DNA of 64,000 bases from NCBI RefSeq assembly GCF_016028255.1, contig NZ_CP065707.1, positions 697,001 to 761,000 of the forward strand. The letters run 5' to 3'. The notes beneath the pieces are model-generated. The model ran no database searches, had not been told where the DNA came from, and worked only from the letters and a program-made list of their open reading frames with translations. The translations under genes were made by a program, and so were the position numbers. Positions 47,283 to 57,663 of this stretch are shown here, piece by piece; position 1 is the first letter of the stretch; each line of letters starts with the position of its first letter. Source of the stretch: Streptococcus oralis. GTDB lineage: Bacteria; Bacillota; Bacilli; Lactobacillales; Streptococcaceae.

Positions 47283-49244
47283 ATGATCAAAATGAAAAAA
47301 AGACTTATCGGAACTGGTCTAGTCCTAGCTACAGGGATTTTGCTCTCGGCATGTGGACAGTCCAACACAGATACAAGCACCTTCTCATCAACATTTGGTG
47401 CGAATCCGACAACTTTTAACTATCTTCTAGATTATTATGCAGATAATACTGCTGTTATTACCAATCTCGTAGATGGTTTGTTAGAGAATGACAGCTATGG
47501 CAACCTAACGCCAGCTCTAGCTGAGGATTGGTCTGTTTCAGCAGATGATTTGACCTATACCTACAAACTCAGAAAAGATGCCAAGTGGTACACAGCCGAT
47601 GGAGAAGAGTATGCTCCAGTCAAAGCTCAGGATTTTGTCACTGGGATCAAATATGCCGCTGACAACAAGGGGCAAGCCATGGATCTGATCCAAAATTCAA
47701 TCAAGGGATTGAATGACTATGTGACGGGTGTGACTAATGACTTTTCAACTGTTGGTGTCAAAGCATTGGATGATTACACAGTCGAGTACACTTTAACTCG
47801 ACCAGAGCCGTATTGGAATTCAAAAACAACCAATAGTATCCTTTTCCCAGTCAACGAAGAGTTCTTGAAATCAAAGGATAAAGATTTTGGAACCTTGACA
47901 CCAGACAGTATCCTTTATAATGGTCCATATTTGTTAAAAGATTTTACATCAAAATCGTCAATCGAATATGTGAAGAATCCACACTACTATGACCATGATA
48001 AAGTGACCATTGAAAAAGTTAAATTAGCCTATTTTGATGGCTCTGATCAAGAGATGACCATTCGAAACTTTGAAAGTGGTGCCTATTCACTTGCGGGAGT
48101 CTATCCAAATAGCTCGAGCTATGCCAAGACGAAAGAAAAATACCAAGACAATATTGTTTATAGCTTACAAGACAAGACTTCTTGGTACTTCAACTTTAAT
48201 GTAAACCGTAAAGCCTATAACCATACTGCTAAAACATCAGACCAGCAAAAGAACTCAACGCAAACAGCGATTTTAAATAAAAACTTCCGTCAGGCCTTGA
48301 ACTTTGCCATCGATCGTACAGCCTACTCTGCCCAATCTAACGGGCAAGAAGCAGCAAGTAATACCCTTCGTAATACCCTTGTTCCCCCTACATTTGTGCA
48401 AGTGGGAGATAAGAGCTTTGGGGAAGTGGTCTCTTCTAAACTTGTTCAGTATGGAACAGAATGGTCAGAAATCAACTTGTCGGATGCCCAAGACGGTTAC
48501 TTTAACAGGGAAAAGGCTCAAGCAAAATTTGCGGAAGCTAAAAAGGAATTGGAAGCCCAAGGGGTGACCTTCCCCATTCATTTGGACATCCCGGTTGATC
48601 AAACCAATAAAAATGCAGTTTCTGGTATGAATTCACTTAAACAGACACTTGAAACAGTACTAGGTTCTGATCATGTCGTCATTGATGTTCAGCAACTTTC
48701 AACGGATGACTTTGGGAATGTCGCTTTCCTAGCTCCAAATCCAGCAGCTCGTGATTACGATTTGAACTTTGATGGCTGGGTTGGTGATTACCAAGATCCG
48801 TCAACTTATCTGGATCCATTTAATGCAGAAGATGGCTTCTATCTCAAGATTTTCGGTTTAGATGCTAAGGAAGATCAGGATAAAATTAAGAGTTTGGGAT
48901 TGGATACCTATACGAAACTTCTAAAAGAAGCAGATGCTGAGAATAAAGACGTTTCTAAACGTTATGAAAAATACGCTGAAGCTCAAGCTTGGATGATTGA
49001 CAATTCTCTAGTCATGTCTGCTATGTCAAATGGTGGTACGGCCTCTGTAACCAAAGTAACTCCATTTACACGTGCCTACTCTCTAGTGGGAATCAAAGGT
49101 GATGGAAATAACTACAAGTATATGAGACTGCAAAAAGATCCTGTTACCAAGAAACAATTTGATGAAGCCAAGACTAAGTGGGAAGAAGAGAGTAAAAAGG
49201 CTATCGAAAAGAGCCAAAAAGAATTTAAAAATCATATCAAATAA
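47283..49244 (+). CDS. AliB-like oligopeptide-binding lipoprotein 2 (AliC/AliD type)
   Basis: The 653-residue paralogue of the preceding gene, alignable from end to end. It has a lipoprotein signal (LLSAC, Cys about 23) and an SBP_bac_5 domain with the shared segments GLLENDSYGNL, AEDWSVSADDLTYTYKLR and NKNFRQALNFAIDR. Divergence between the two is large enough to imply an old duplication and probably different peptide ranges. It starts 6 nt after AAGGAG and has its own promoter and terminator. In null-capsule pneumococci such pairs occupy the capsule site; here a capsule locus follows directly. Confidence 0.92.
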   Translation: MIKMKKRLIGTGLVLATGILLSACGQSNTDTSTFSSTFGANPTTFNYLLDYYADNTAVITNLVDGLLENDSYGNLTPALAEDWSVSADDLTYTYKLRKDAKWYTADGEEYAPVKAQDFVTGIKYAADNKGQAMDLIQNSIKGLNDYVTGVTNDFSTVGVKALDDYTVEYTLTRPEPYWNSKTTNSILFPVNEEFLKSKDKDFGTLTPDSILYNGPYLLKDFTSKSSIEYVKNPHYYDHDKVTIEKVKLAYFDGSDQEMTIRNFESGAYSLAGVYPNSSSYAKTKEKYQDNIVYSLQDKTSWYFNFNVNRKAYNHTAKTSDQQKNSTQTAILNKNFRQALNFAIDRTAYSAQSNGQEAASNTLRNTLVPPTFVQVGDKSFGEVVSSKLVQYGTEWSEINLSDAQDGYFNREKAQAKFAEAKKELEAQGVTFPIHLDIPVDQTNKNAVSGMNSLKQTLETVLGSDHVVIDVQQLSTDDFGNVAFLAPNPAARDYDLNFDGWVGDYQDPSTYLDPFNAEDGFYLKIFGLDAKEDQDKIKSLGLDTYTKLLKEADAENKDVSKRYEKYAEAQAWMIDNSLVMSAMSNGGTASVTKVTPFTRAYSLVGIKGDGNNYKYMRLQKDPVTKKQFDEAKTKWEEESKKAIEKSQKEFKNHIK

Positions 49245-49249
49245 CGGCG

Positions 49250-49286
49250 AAAACAAGGTTTCCTTCAAGAGGCCTTGTTTTTTGTT
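49250..49286 (+). terminator. Terminator before the capsule locus
   Basis: AAAACAAGG (49250-49258) pairs perfectly with CCTTGTTTT (49273-49281), with CCT/AGG pairing in the loop and a T run after it. Confidence 0.88.
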
Positions 49287-49343
49287 TGCCAAAATTCTCG
49301 ATGCTGAAAGCCCTAACTTCAAAAAATGATCAAGAAAAAGGAA

Positions 49344-49400
49344 TGAAAACGCTGAGAATTGTGGGAATGAATGGAATTTACTCTACTTTTGTGATATAAT
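49344..49400 (+). promoter_or_regulatory. Capsule operon promoter with upstream cre-like motif
   Basis: Extended -10 TGA-TATAAT (49392-49400) lies 31 bp before the wzg ATG; no good -35 is found. TGAAAACGCTGAGA (49344-49357) matches the cre pattern with two mismatches, about 50 bp upstream of the likely start. CcpA effects on pneumococcal capsule expression are reported; whether this site mediates such control is unknown. Confidence 0.5.
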
Positions 49401-49422
49401 TACTTTAATTATTATAGTATAG

Positions 49423-50877
<1,455 letters not shown>

Positions 50878-50878
50878 A

Positions 50879-51610
50879 ATGATTGATATTCATTCGCACA
50901 TTGTCTTTGATGTAGATGATGGTCCCAAGTCGAGAGAGGAAAGCAAGGCCCTCTTGACAGAAGCCTACAGGCAGGGGGTGCGAACCATTGTCTCTACCTC
51001 TCATCGTCGCAAGGGCATGTTTGAAACTCCAGAAGAGAAGATAGCAGAAAATTTTCTTCAGGTTCGGGAAATAGCTAAGGAAGTTGCGAGTGACTTGGTC
51101 ATTGCTTATGGGGCGGAAATTTACTACACACCAGATGTTCTGGATAAGTTGGAAAAAAAGCAGATTCCGACCCTCAATGATAGTCGTTATGCCTTGATAG
51201 AGTTTAGTATGAACACCCCTTATCGCGATATTCATAGCGCCTTGAGCAAGATCTTGATGTTGGGAATTACTCCAGTCATTGCCCACATCGAGCGCTATGA
51301 TGCTCTTGAAAATAATGAAAAATGCGTTCGAGAACTGATCGATATGGGCTGTTACACGCAAGTAAATAGTTCACACATCCTCAAACCCAAACTTTTTGGA
51401 GAACGTTATAAATTCATGAAAAAAAGAGCTCAGTATTTTTTAGAGCAGGATTTGGTTCATGTCATTGCAAGTGATATGCACAATCTAGACGGTAGACCTC
51501 CTCATATGGCAGAAGCATATGACCTTGTTACTCAAAAATACGGAGAAGCGAAGGCTCAAGAACTCTTTATAGACAATCCTCGAAAAATTGTAATGGATCA
51601 ACTAATTTAG
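50879..51610 (+). CDS. wzh: Tyrosine-protein phosphatase Wzh (CpsB)
   Basis: Predicted protein of 243 residues from ATG 50879, 8 nt after GGAGGG; an upstream in-frame ATG lies inside wzg and is rejected. The PHP-fold motifs are intact: [16 protein letters not shown] at the N terminus, TSHR, and [10 protein letters not shown] near residue 200, providing metal ligands. The manganese-dependent enzyme dephosphorylates Wze and so tunes polymer length and attachment. The start is 1 nt past the wzg stop. Confidence 0.96.
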   Translation: MIDIHSHIVFDVDDGPKSREESKALLTEAYRQGVRTIVSTSHRRKGMFETPEEKIAENFLQVREIAKEVASDLVIAYGAEIYYTPDVLDKLEKKQIPTLNDSRYALIEFSMNTPYRDIHSALSKILMLGITPVIAHIERYDALENNEKCVRELIDMGCYTQVNSSHILKPKLFGERYKFMKKRAQYFLEQDLVHVIASDMHNLDGRPPHMAEAYDLVTQKYGEAKAQELFIDNPRKIVMDQLI

Positions 51611-51618
51611 GAGAAATG

Positions 51619-52311
51619 ATGAAAGAACAAAATACGATAGAAATCGATGTATTTCAATTACTTAAAACCTTGTGGAAACGCAAGCTAATTATTTTATTAG
51701 TGGCACTTGTGACAGGTGCGGGAGCTTTTGCATATAGCACTTTTATCGTTAAGCCAGAATATACGAGTACTACGCGTATTTACGTAGTGAATCGCAATCA
51801 AGGAGATAAGCCGGGGTTGACAAATCAGGACTTGCAGGCAGGATCTTATCTGGTAAAAGACTACCGTGAGATTATCCTTTCGCAGGATGTATTGGAAAAG
51901 GTAGCGACAAATTTGAAATTGGATATGCCAGCAAAAACGTTAGCCGGCAAAGTTCAAGTGACTGTACCAACTGACACTCGTATCGTTTCAATTTCTGTCA
52001 AGGATAAACAACCAGAGGAAGCCAGTCGCATCGCTAATTCTCTACGAGAAGCTGCTGCAGAAAAGATCATCGCTGTAACGCGAGTATCTGATGTAACGAC
52101 GCTTGAAGAAGCGCGACCAGCTACGACTCCCTCTTCTCCAAATGTTCGACGCAACACCTTGTTTGGTTTTCTTGGAGGAGCCGTCGTAACAGTAATTACT
52201 GTTCTTTTGATTGAGTTGCTTGATACCCGTGTGAAACGTCCTGAAGATGTTGAAGATGTACTGCAAATTCCACTTTTAGGGGTCGTTCCAGATTTGGACA
52301 AAATGAAATAG
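51619..52311 (+). CDS. wzd: Polysaccharide co-polymerase Wzd (CpsC)
   Basis: Predicted protein of 230 residues from the second of two consecutive ATGs (51619), the better spaced from AGGAG. Two membrane helices (about 20-42 and 175-198) flank an extracytoplasmic Wzz-type domain. The C-terminal cytoplasmic tail ends VVPDLDKMK and is expected to activate the Wze kinase. It controls chain length together with Wze, whose gene follows after 9 bp. Confidence 0.96.
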   Translation: MKEQNTIEIDVFQLLKTLWKRKLIILLVALVTGAGAFAYSTFIVKPEYTSTTRIYVVNRNQGDKPGLTNQDLQAGSYLVKDYREIILSQDVLEKVATNLKLDMPAKTLAGKVQVTVPTDTRIVSISVKDKQPEEASRIANSLREAAAEKIIAVTRVSDVTTLEEARPATTPSSPNVRRNTLFGFLGGAVVTVITVLLIELLDTRVKRPEDVEDVLQIPLLGVVPDLDKMK

Positions 52312-52320
52312 GAGGAAGTT

Positions 52321-53004
52321 ATGCCAACGTTAGAAATCTCACAGGCAAAATTGGATCTTGTAAAAAAGGCAGAGGAGTATTATAATGCTTTGTGCACGAA
52401 CCTACAGTTAAGTGGAGATGATTTGAAAGTATTTTCTATCACTTCAGTGAAACCAGGAGAAGGAAAATCAACGACTTCCACTAATATCGCTTGGGCTTTT
52501 GCGCGTGCAGGTTACAAAACGCTGCTGATTGATGGAGATATTCGCAATTCTGTTATGTCAGGTGTCTTTAAAGCAAGAGATAAGATTACAGGTCTGACAG
52601 AATTTCTATCAGGAACTACAGACCTATCACAAGGGCTCTGTGATACCAATATCGAAAATCTCTTTGTAATTCAGGCTGGATCTGTGTCACCGAATCCGAC
52701 AGCTCTTCTTCAAAGTAAGAATTTCAGTACAATGCTTGAAACCTTGCGTAAATATTTTGACTACATCATTGTAGACACTGCTCCCGTAGGTGCCGTGATT
52801 GATGCAGCTATCATTACGCGAAAATGTGATGCTTCTATTTTAGTGACGGCAGCGGGTGAAACAAATCGAAGGGATATTCAAAAAGCGAAAGAACAACTGG
52901 AACACACAGGGAAGCCGTTTTTAGGAGTTGTATTGAATAAATTCGATACTTCAGTAGACAAATACGGTTCTTATGGAAATTATGGAGATTACGGGGAAAA
53001 ATAA
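52321..53004 (+). CDS. wze: Autophosphorylating tyrosine kinase Wze (CpsD)
   Basis: The 227-residue BY-kinase has Walker A KPGEGKSTT (K49), Walker A' LLIDGDIRNS, Walker B IIVDTAP, and a C-terminal tyrosine cluster SYGNYGDYGEK, the autophosphorylation tail that Wzh reverses. It acts at the membrane with Wzd to coordinate capsule synthesis. wchA follows 21 bp later. Confidence 0.97.
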   Translation: MPTLEISQAKLDLVKKAEEYYNALCTNLQLSGDDLKVFSITSVKPGEGKSTTSTNIAWAFARAGYKTLLIDGDIRNSVMSGVFKARDKITGLTEFLSGTTDLSQGLCDTNIENLFVIQAGSVSPNPTALLQSKNFSTMLETLRKYFDYIIVDTAPVGAVIDAAIITRKCDASILVTAAGETNRRDIQKAKEQLEHTGKPFLGVVLNKFDTSVDKYGSYGNYGDYGEK

Positions 53005-53025
53005 AAAATAGGTTGGGGGATAGAG

Positions 53026-54393
53026 ATGAATGGAAAAGTAGTAAAGCCTTCATTGGCCATAATCCAGAGTTTTCTTGTCATTTTAGTGACTTATCTGCTT
53101 AGCGCTGTGAGAGAAACAGAGATTGTTTCAACAACAGCTATTGCACTTTATATCCTCCATTATTTTGTCTTTTATATCAGTGATTATGGACAGGATTTTT
53201 TTAAAAGGGGATATTTTATTGAACTTGTCCAGACATTGAAATATATCCTATTCTTTGCGCTAGCGATTAGTATTTCTAATTTTTTCTTAGAAGATCGATT
53301 TAGTATTTCTAGACGAGGCATGATTTACTTCCTCACATTACATGCTCTCTTAGTCTATGTGCTAAACTTATTTATCAAGTGGTATTGGAAGCGAGCTTAC
53401 CCCAATTTTAAAGGAAGTAAGAAGATCCTCTTGCTCACAGCAACTTCTCGTGCCGAAAAGGTACTGGATAGACTAATAGAATCAAATGAGGTTGTTGGGG
53501 AGTTGGTAGCTGTCAGTGTTTTAGACAAACCAGATTTTCAGCATAATTCTTTAAAGGTAGTAGCAGAGGAGGAGATAGTAGACTTTGCGACTCATGAGGT
53601 GGTCGATGAAGTCTTTATCAATCTTCCAAGTGAAAAATACAATATTGGAGAGCTTATCTCTCAGTTTGAAACGATGGGAATTGATGTAACAGTCAATCTA
53701 AATGCTTTTGATCGTAGTTTGGCACGTAACAAGCAAATTCGTGAGATGGCAGGATTAAACGTTGTGACTTTTTCTACAACATTTTATAAGACTAGTCACG
53801 TGATTGCTAAGCGGATTATTGATATAGTGGGTGCATTGGTAGGACTGATACTATGTGGTCTAGTCAGTGTTGTACTGGTCCCTTTGATTCGAAAGGATGG
53901 GGGCTCTGCTATTTTTGCACAGACGCGTATAGGAAAAAATGGACGACATTTTACTTTTTATAAGTTTCGCTCCATGTGTGTAGATGCTGAGGACAAAAAA
54001 AGAGAACTCATGGAACAAAATACCATGCAGGGTGGAATGTTTAAGGTGGACGATGATCCGCGTATCACGAAAATTGGTCGTTTTATAAGGAAGACTAGCT
54101 TGGACGAGCTGCCACAGTTTTATAATGTTCTAAAGGGAGATATGAGTTTGGTAGGTACACGACCACCAACAGTGGACGAGTATGAACACTATACCCCAGA
54201 ACAAAAACGTCGACTAAGTTTTAAACCTGGAATAACAGGCTTATGGCAGGTCAGTGGACGAAGTGAGATTAAGAATTTCGATGAAGTTGTCAAATTAGAT
54301 GTGGCCTATATAGATGATTGGACAATTTGGAAAGATATTGAAATTTTATTGAAGACAGTTAAGACCGTGTTAAACAGACAGGGAGCTAAATGA
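53026..54393 (+). CDS. wchA: Undecaprenyl-phosphate hexose-1-phosphate transferase WchA (CpsE)
   Basis: The 455-residue polyprenol-phosphate transferase has four N-terminal membrane helices (about 10-120), a CoA-binding-like domain, one further helix (about 265-290) and a C-terminal bacterial sugar transferase domain with KRIIDIVGA, YKFRSM, KTSLDELPQFYNVLKGDMSLVG and RPGITGLWQV-type FKPGITGLWQVSGR. It loads the first sugar, usually glucose-1-phosphate for WchA, on the lipid carrier. Length and sequence suit WchA rather than a short WbaP form. An unusual non-coding gap of about 420 bp follows. Confidence 0.94.
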   Translation: MNGKVVKPSLAIIQSFLVILVTYLLSAVRETEIVSTTAIALYILHYFVFYISDYGQDFFKRGYFIELVQTLKYILFFALAISISNFFLEDRFSISRRGMIYFLTLHALLVYVLNLFIKWYWKRAYPNFKGSKKILLLTATSRAEKVLDRLIESNEVVGELVAVSVLDKPDFQHNSLKVVAEEEIVDFATHEVVDEVFINLPSEKYNIGELISQFETMGIDVTVNLNAFDRSLARNKQIREMAGLNVVTFSTTFYKTSHVIAKRIIDIVGALVGLILCGLVSVVLVPLIRKDGGSAIFAQTRIGKNGRHFTFYKFRSMCVDAEDKKRELMEQNTMQGGMFKVDDDPRITKIGRFIRKTSLDELPQFYNVLKGDMSLVGTRPPTVDEYEHYTPEQKRRLSFKPGITGLWQVSGRSEIKNFDEVVKLDVAYIDDWTIWKDIEILLKTVKTVLNRQGAK

Positions 54394-54817
54394 CTGACTT
54401 TTATATTATATATAAGGAAAGCCATCGAATGCACTTCACTTGATATGATATGGATATTTGTTAATATTCTAGATAGATTTGGTGCAAAGGTTTTAAAGCT
54501 TACGCGTTTTTAAGATTTTGGTCTTTTTCTTTGGTTGAGCTATTTCTTTACATGTTTTTCTAATTCCATTTTTCCAATTTTTGCTATAATGCTGTGTGAA
54601 AATATAAATAGTTTTTGTTGTCAAAGTTAGATTTTTGAATAAGTTTTAAGATAAAATGACTTGTTTTAGACAATTTAATATTTGCTTTTAGAATTACTTT
54701 ATATGATTTTGGGGAAATTAGATGCGTTGAACACAAGGTATATTCTGGTAATATATGCCTATGTAACCATTCCCAAATCATTCTTTATATGTAAAAAAAT
54801 CTTGAAGGATGAAGTTT
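54394..54817 (+). other. Structured, AT-rich gap between wchA and the GT8 gene
   Basis: No full gene. Two tiny ORFs may be decayed coding sequence: 17 codons (54390-54443) starting in an ATGA overlap with the wchA stop, and 22 codons (54445-54513) encoding MIWIFVNILDRFGAKVLK and four more residues. A promoter-like TGC-TATAAT lies at 54582-54590. A long imperfect inverted repeat, with arms TGATTTTGGGGAA (54704-54716) and TTCCCAAATCA (54770-54780) and inner ACACAAGGTATAT/ATATATGCCTATGT pairing, precedes the GT8 gene. It may be a structured leader or the scar of a gene replacement. Confidence 0.55.
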
Positions 54818-55762
54818 ATGAATATTGTTTATGCGACAGATAATAATTTTGTAGATGTATTGTGTGCCTCTATCAAGTCACTTTATACTACTAATTCAGA
54901 TTTAAATTTAAATTTATGGATTATTGCTGATAATGTTTTTGAGAAAAATAAAGAAAAGGTTAATAATTTGTCAAAACAATATGCACAAAAGGAAATTAAT
55001 TGGATTGAAAATATTGAAATTCCATTTAGATTACATTTAGATAGAGGATCAATTAGTTCATTCAGTAGGTTATTTTTGGGAAGTGTTCTTCCGAATACAA
55101 TTAGTGAAATACTCTATCTTGATAGTGATATTATTGTAATGAATTCTTTGAAAAGTCTTTTAAATATTGATTTCGGGAACAAAATTCTTTATGGAGTTAA
55201 TGATACTTTTAATAAAGAATATAAGAAGGTCTTGGATATACCTATTGATAAAGATATGTTTAATGCTGGAGTTATGTTTATTGATTTAGAGAAGTGGCGA
55301 AATAATAATATTGAAGAAAAATTATTGCAAGTAATTCAAAAGTTTAACGGGACTATATTGCAAGGTGATTTAGGAGTTTTGAATGCAGTATTATATAATT
55401 CATTTGGAGTACTTCCTCCTGAATATAATTATATGACTATATTCGAAGATATGAGTTATGAAGAAATGATAACATTTAAAAAGCCAATCAATTATTATTC
55501 AAAAGAGGAAATTCAAGAAGCGAGAGATCGTATCGTATTACGACATTTTACTACCAGCTTTTTATCAAAACGTCCTTGGCAAGAAGGCAGTACTGTAGCT
55601 CATATAGAGCAATTTAAAAAATATTATGAAGGTAGTTACAATGCTGTTAAAGAATCACTTTTATTAAAAGTATTTCAAAAATTACCTAAAAAAAGTGCGG
55701 TATTTTTGTTAGGATTTATTCAATCAAAAATTAGACCAAAATTGTATAGAATTTTGAAATAA
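54818..55762 (+). CDS. Family 8 glycosyltransferase
   Basis: Predicted protein of 314 residues. ATG 54818 is chosen because AAGGA lies 8 nt upstream; the ATG at 54809 overlaps that site. It has the GT8 fold with INIVYATDNN-like start (NIVYATDNN), the DXD metal motif YLDSDIIV (about residues 95-102), FNAGVMFIDLEKW and GDLGVLNAV. GT8 enzymes are retaining galactosyl- or glucosyltransferases using UDP-sugars. Its position after wchA makes it a candidate for adding the second sugar. The gene is very AT-rich, unlike wzg-wchA. Confidence 0.88.
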   Translation: MNIVYATDNNFVDVLCASIKSLYTTNSDLNLNLWIIADNVFEKNKEKVNNLSKQYAQKEINWIENIEIPFRLHLDRGSISSFSRLFLGSVLPNTISEILYLDSDIIVMNSLKSLLNIDFGNKILYGVNDTFNKEYKKVLDIPIDKDMFNAGVMFIDLEKWRNNNIEEKLLQVIQKFNGTILQGDLGVLNAVLYNSFGVLPPEYNYMTIFEDMSYEEMITFKKPINYYSKEEIQEARDRIVLRHFTTSFLSKRPWQEGSTVAHIEQFKKYYEGSYNAVKESLLLKVFQKLPKKSAVFLLGFIQSKIRPKLYRILK

Positions 55763-55776
55763 GGTAAATATTAGTA

Positions 55777-56574
55777 ATGACGAAAAAAGAAAAAATTTTA
55801 TTAAAAATCCAAGAAGAAGAATTAAAATTATTAAAAGAGTTCATAAGAATATGTTCTCAAAATAAAATCAAATATTTTGCTCTGGGAGGGAGTCTGTTAG
55901 GAGCAGTAAGACATAAAGGTTTCATTCCGTGGGATGATGATATGGATCTAGGAATTCCGAGAAATGATTTTGAGAAGTTTACTAATGAAATAGATTTTAA
56001 CAAATATAATAAAAATTATATTTTAGAAAGTTCTGAAGTGAATTTAGGTGTTATTCAATATAAGTTAAAATCGGGTGTTCAAATATTGGGGGAAAAATAT
56101 GAAGTATGTTTAGATATATTTCCGTTAGATGGAATGCCAGTAAATAAATTGCAAAAATTTTTTTTTGAAAGAAAAATTCTTTTTTATAGAATGCTTTATA
56201 AATTTTCAGTTATAGATCAAGTGGTTGATAAAGATAGAGGAGCTTTTGAAAATTTATTATTTAAAATTGCCAAATTACTCAAACTTAATAAATTTATTTC
56301 AACTTCATTGATGAATTGCAAACTTAATAAATTAATAAAAACTTATGATTATAGTAGTTCAAGATATGTAGGTAATATTTTAGGTCGTTACCGTAGTAAA
56401 GAAATTGTAGAAAAGAATTTTTTTGGAAAGGGAGTTTTATTACCCTTTGAAGATATATATATTAATTGTCCAGTAAATTATGACTGTTATTTAAAAAATA
56501 TTTATTGTGATTATATGCAGTTACCGCCGGTTGAAGATAGAATTCCACATTTTGAGGAGCTAAAAAATAAATGA
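55777..56574 (+). CDS. LicD family phosphotransferase
   Basis: The 265-residue protein has the LicD signature FALGGSLLGAVRHKGFIPWDDDMDLGIPRNDF (about residues 29-60), where the GGSLLG and DDDMD parts form the nucleotidyltransferase-like active site. Relatives add phosphocholine or other phospho-substituents to surface glycans from CDP-linked donors. It lies within the capsule gene block, so the repeat unit probably carries a phosphodiester-linked group. It ends in an ATGA overlap with the next gene. AT-rich. Confidence 0.88.
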   Translation: MTKKEKILLKIQEEELKLLKEFIRICSQNKIKYFALGGSLLGAVRHKGFIPWDDDMDLGIPRNDFEKFTNEIDFNKYNKNYILESSEVNLGVIQYKLKSGVQILGEKYEVCLDIFPLDGMPVNKLQKFFFERKILFYRMLYKFSVIDQVVDKDRGAFENLLFKIAKLLKLNKFISTSLMNCKLNKLIKTYDYSSSRYVGNILGRYRSKEIVEKNFFGKGVLLPFEDIYINCPVNYDCYLKNIYCDYMQLPPVEDRIPHFEELKNK

Positions 56575-57662
56575 AAAAAATAGGTATAGTGAAATGGGAA
56601 ATGCATACTGCTGGTGGTGGAGAAAAAGTAGCAATAAATTTAGCAAGTGAGTTGTCACAAAAATATGAGGTCCATCTAGTGTCAATGTTTTCAAATGCTG
56701 AAGTTTTTTTCCCATTGAATAATTCTTTCCGTTTTGTAAATTTATCTTCAAAAAAGCTATCAATGAGTAAGAATTTTTTAGAAGCCGTGAAAAAATTGAG
56801 AACATACATTATTGAGCATGATCTTGATATTGTTTTGGGCATTGGAATAAGTATGAATTGTATTGGAATTGCAAGTACATTAGGAATGGAGGTGAAATTT
56901 GTTTCATGTGACCATACAAATTCAATCGTTGATTTAGATACTAGAGTAAAAAGAATTCAAAGGTATGTGGCATCTAGATTTGCAGATAAGATAATTACAC
57001 TTACTACATCAGATAGAGATAATTATATAAAAAAATATAAATTGAATCCCCTAAAAATAGACTATATTTATAACTGGGTGGATCCACTTGTAGTAGATAA
57101 ATTATTTGATAGAAACTCTAAGAAGCTTGTTACTGTTGGACGCTTTGATAAACAAAAAGGTTATGATTTGTTATCTAAGGTAGCAATTCAAGTATTATTA
57201 AAGAATCCAGATTGGGAATGGGATATATATGGTTCGGGCAATGAGCAAATAAAACAAGATCTGATTACTGAATTGTATAAAGGTGGTGTTTTATCACGAG
57301 TTCATTTTAAAGGGAATGTAAAAGGTACAGAAAATATTTATCCGGGTCATGCTATTTATGTAATGACTTCTCGTTATGAAGGCCTTCCCTTAGTTCTTTT
57401 AGAAGCTAAACAGTACGGACTACCTATTGTTAGTTTTAAATGTCCAACTGGTCCATCAGAAATAGTTTTAGATGAAGAAAATGGATATTTAGTTGACAAT
57501 TACGATGTTGACTACATGAGTAGAAAAATTTCTGATTTAATTGAAAACGAGAATTTGAGATTAAAATTTTCAGATGAATCAATGAAGGATACTGATAAAT
57601 TCAGCAAGAAAAAGATTATAAAGCAGTGGGAAGACTTAATTGAAGAAATGATAGGGGAATAG
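56571..57662 (+). CDS. Family 4 glycosyltransferase
   Basis: The 363-residue GT-B fold enzyme has an N-terminal domain with WEMHTAGGGEKVAINLAS and a C-terminal domain with the GT4 pattern TVGRFDKQKGYDLL, then MTSRYEGLPLVLLEAKQYGLPIVSF, with the E-x7-E motif contacting the nucleotide sugar. It is a retaining cytoplasmic transferase extending the lipid-linked repeat unit. It overlaps licD by 4 bp. The next gene starts 1 nt after its stop. The sugar and linkage cannot be inferred. Confidence 0.92.
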   Translation: MKKIGIVKWEMHTAGGGEKVAINLASELSQKYEVHLVSMFSNAEVFFPLNNSFRFVNLSSKKLSMSKNFLEAVKKLRTYIIEHDLDIVLGIGISMNCIGIASTLGMEVKFVSCDHTNSIVDLDTRVKRIQRYVASRFADKIITLTTSDRDNYIKKYKLNPLKIDYIYNWVDPLVVDKLFDRNSKKLVTVGRFDKQKGYDLLSKVAIQVLLKNPDWEWDIYGSGNEQIKQDLITELYKGGVLSRVHFKGNVKGTENIYPGHAIYVMTSRYEGLPLVLLEAKQYGLPIVSFKCPTGPSEIVLDEENGYLVDNYDVDYMSRKISDLIENENLRLKFSDESMKDTDKFSKKKIIKQWEDLIEEMIGE

Positions 57663-57663
57663 A

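Noticed and set aside
54584..54781. 65-codon minus-strand frame in the wchA-GT8 gap
   Set aside because: AT-rich, no ribosome binding site or known motif; it overlaps the inverted repeat and promoter-like element instead.
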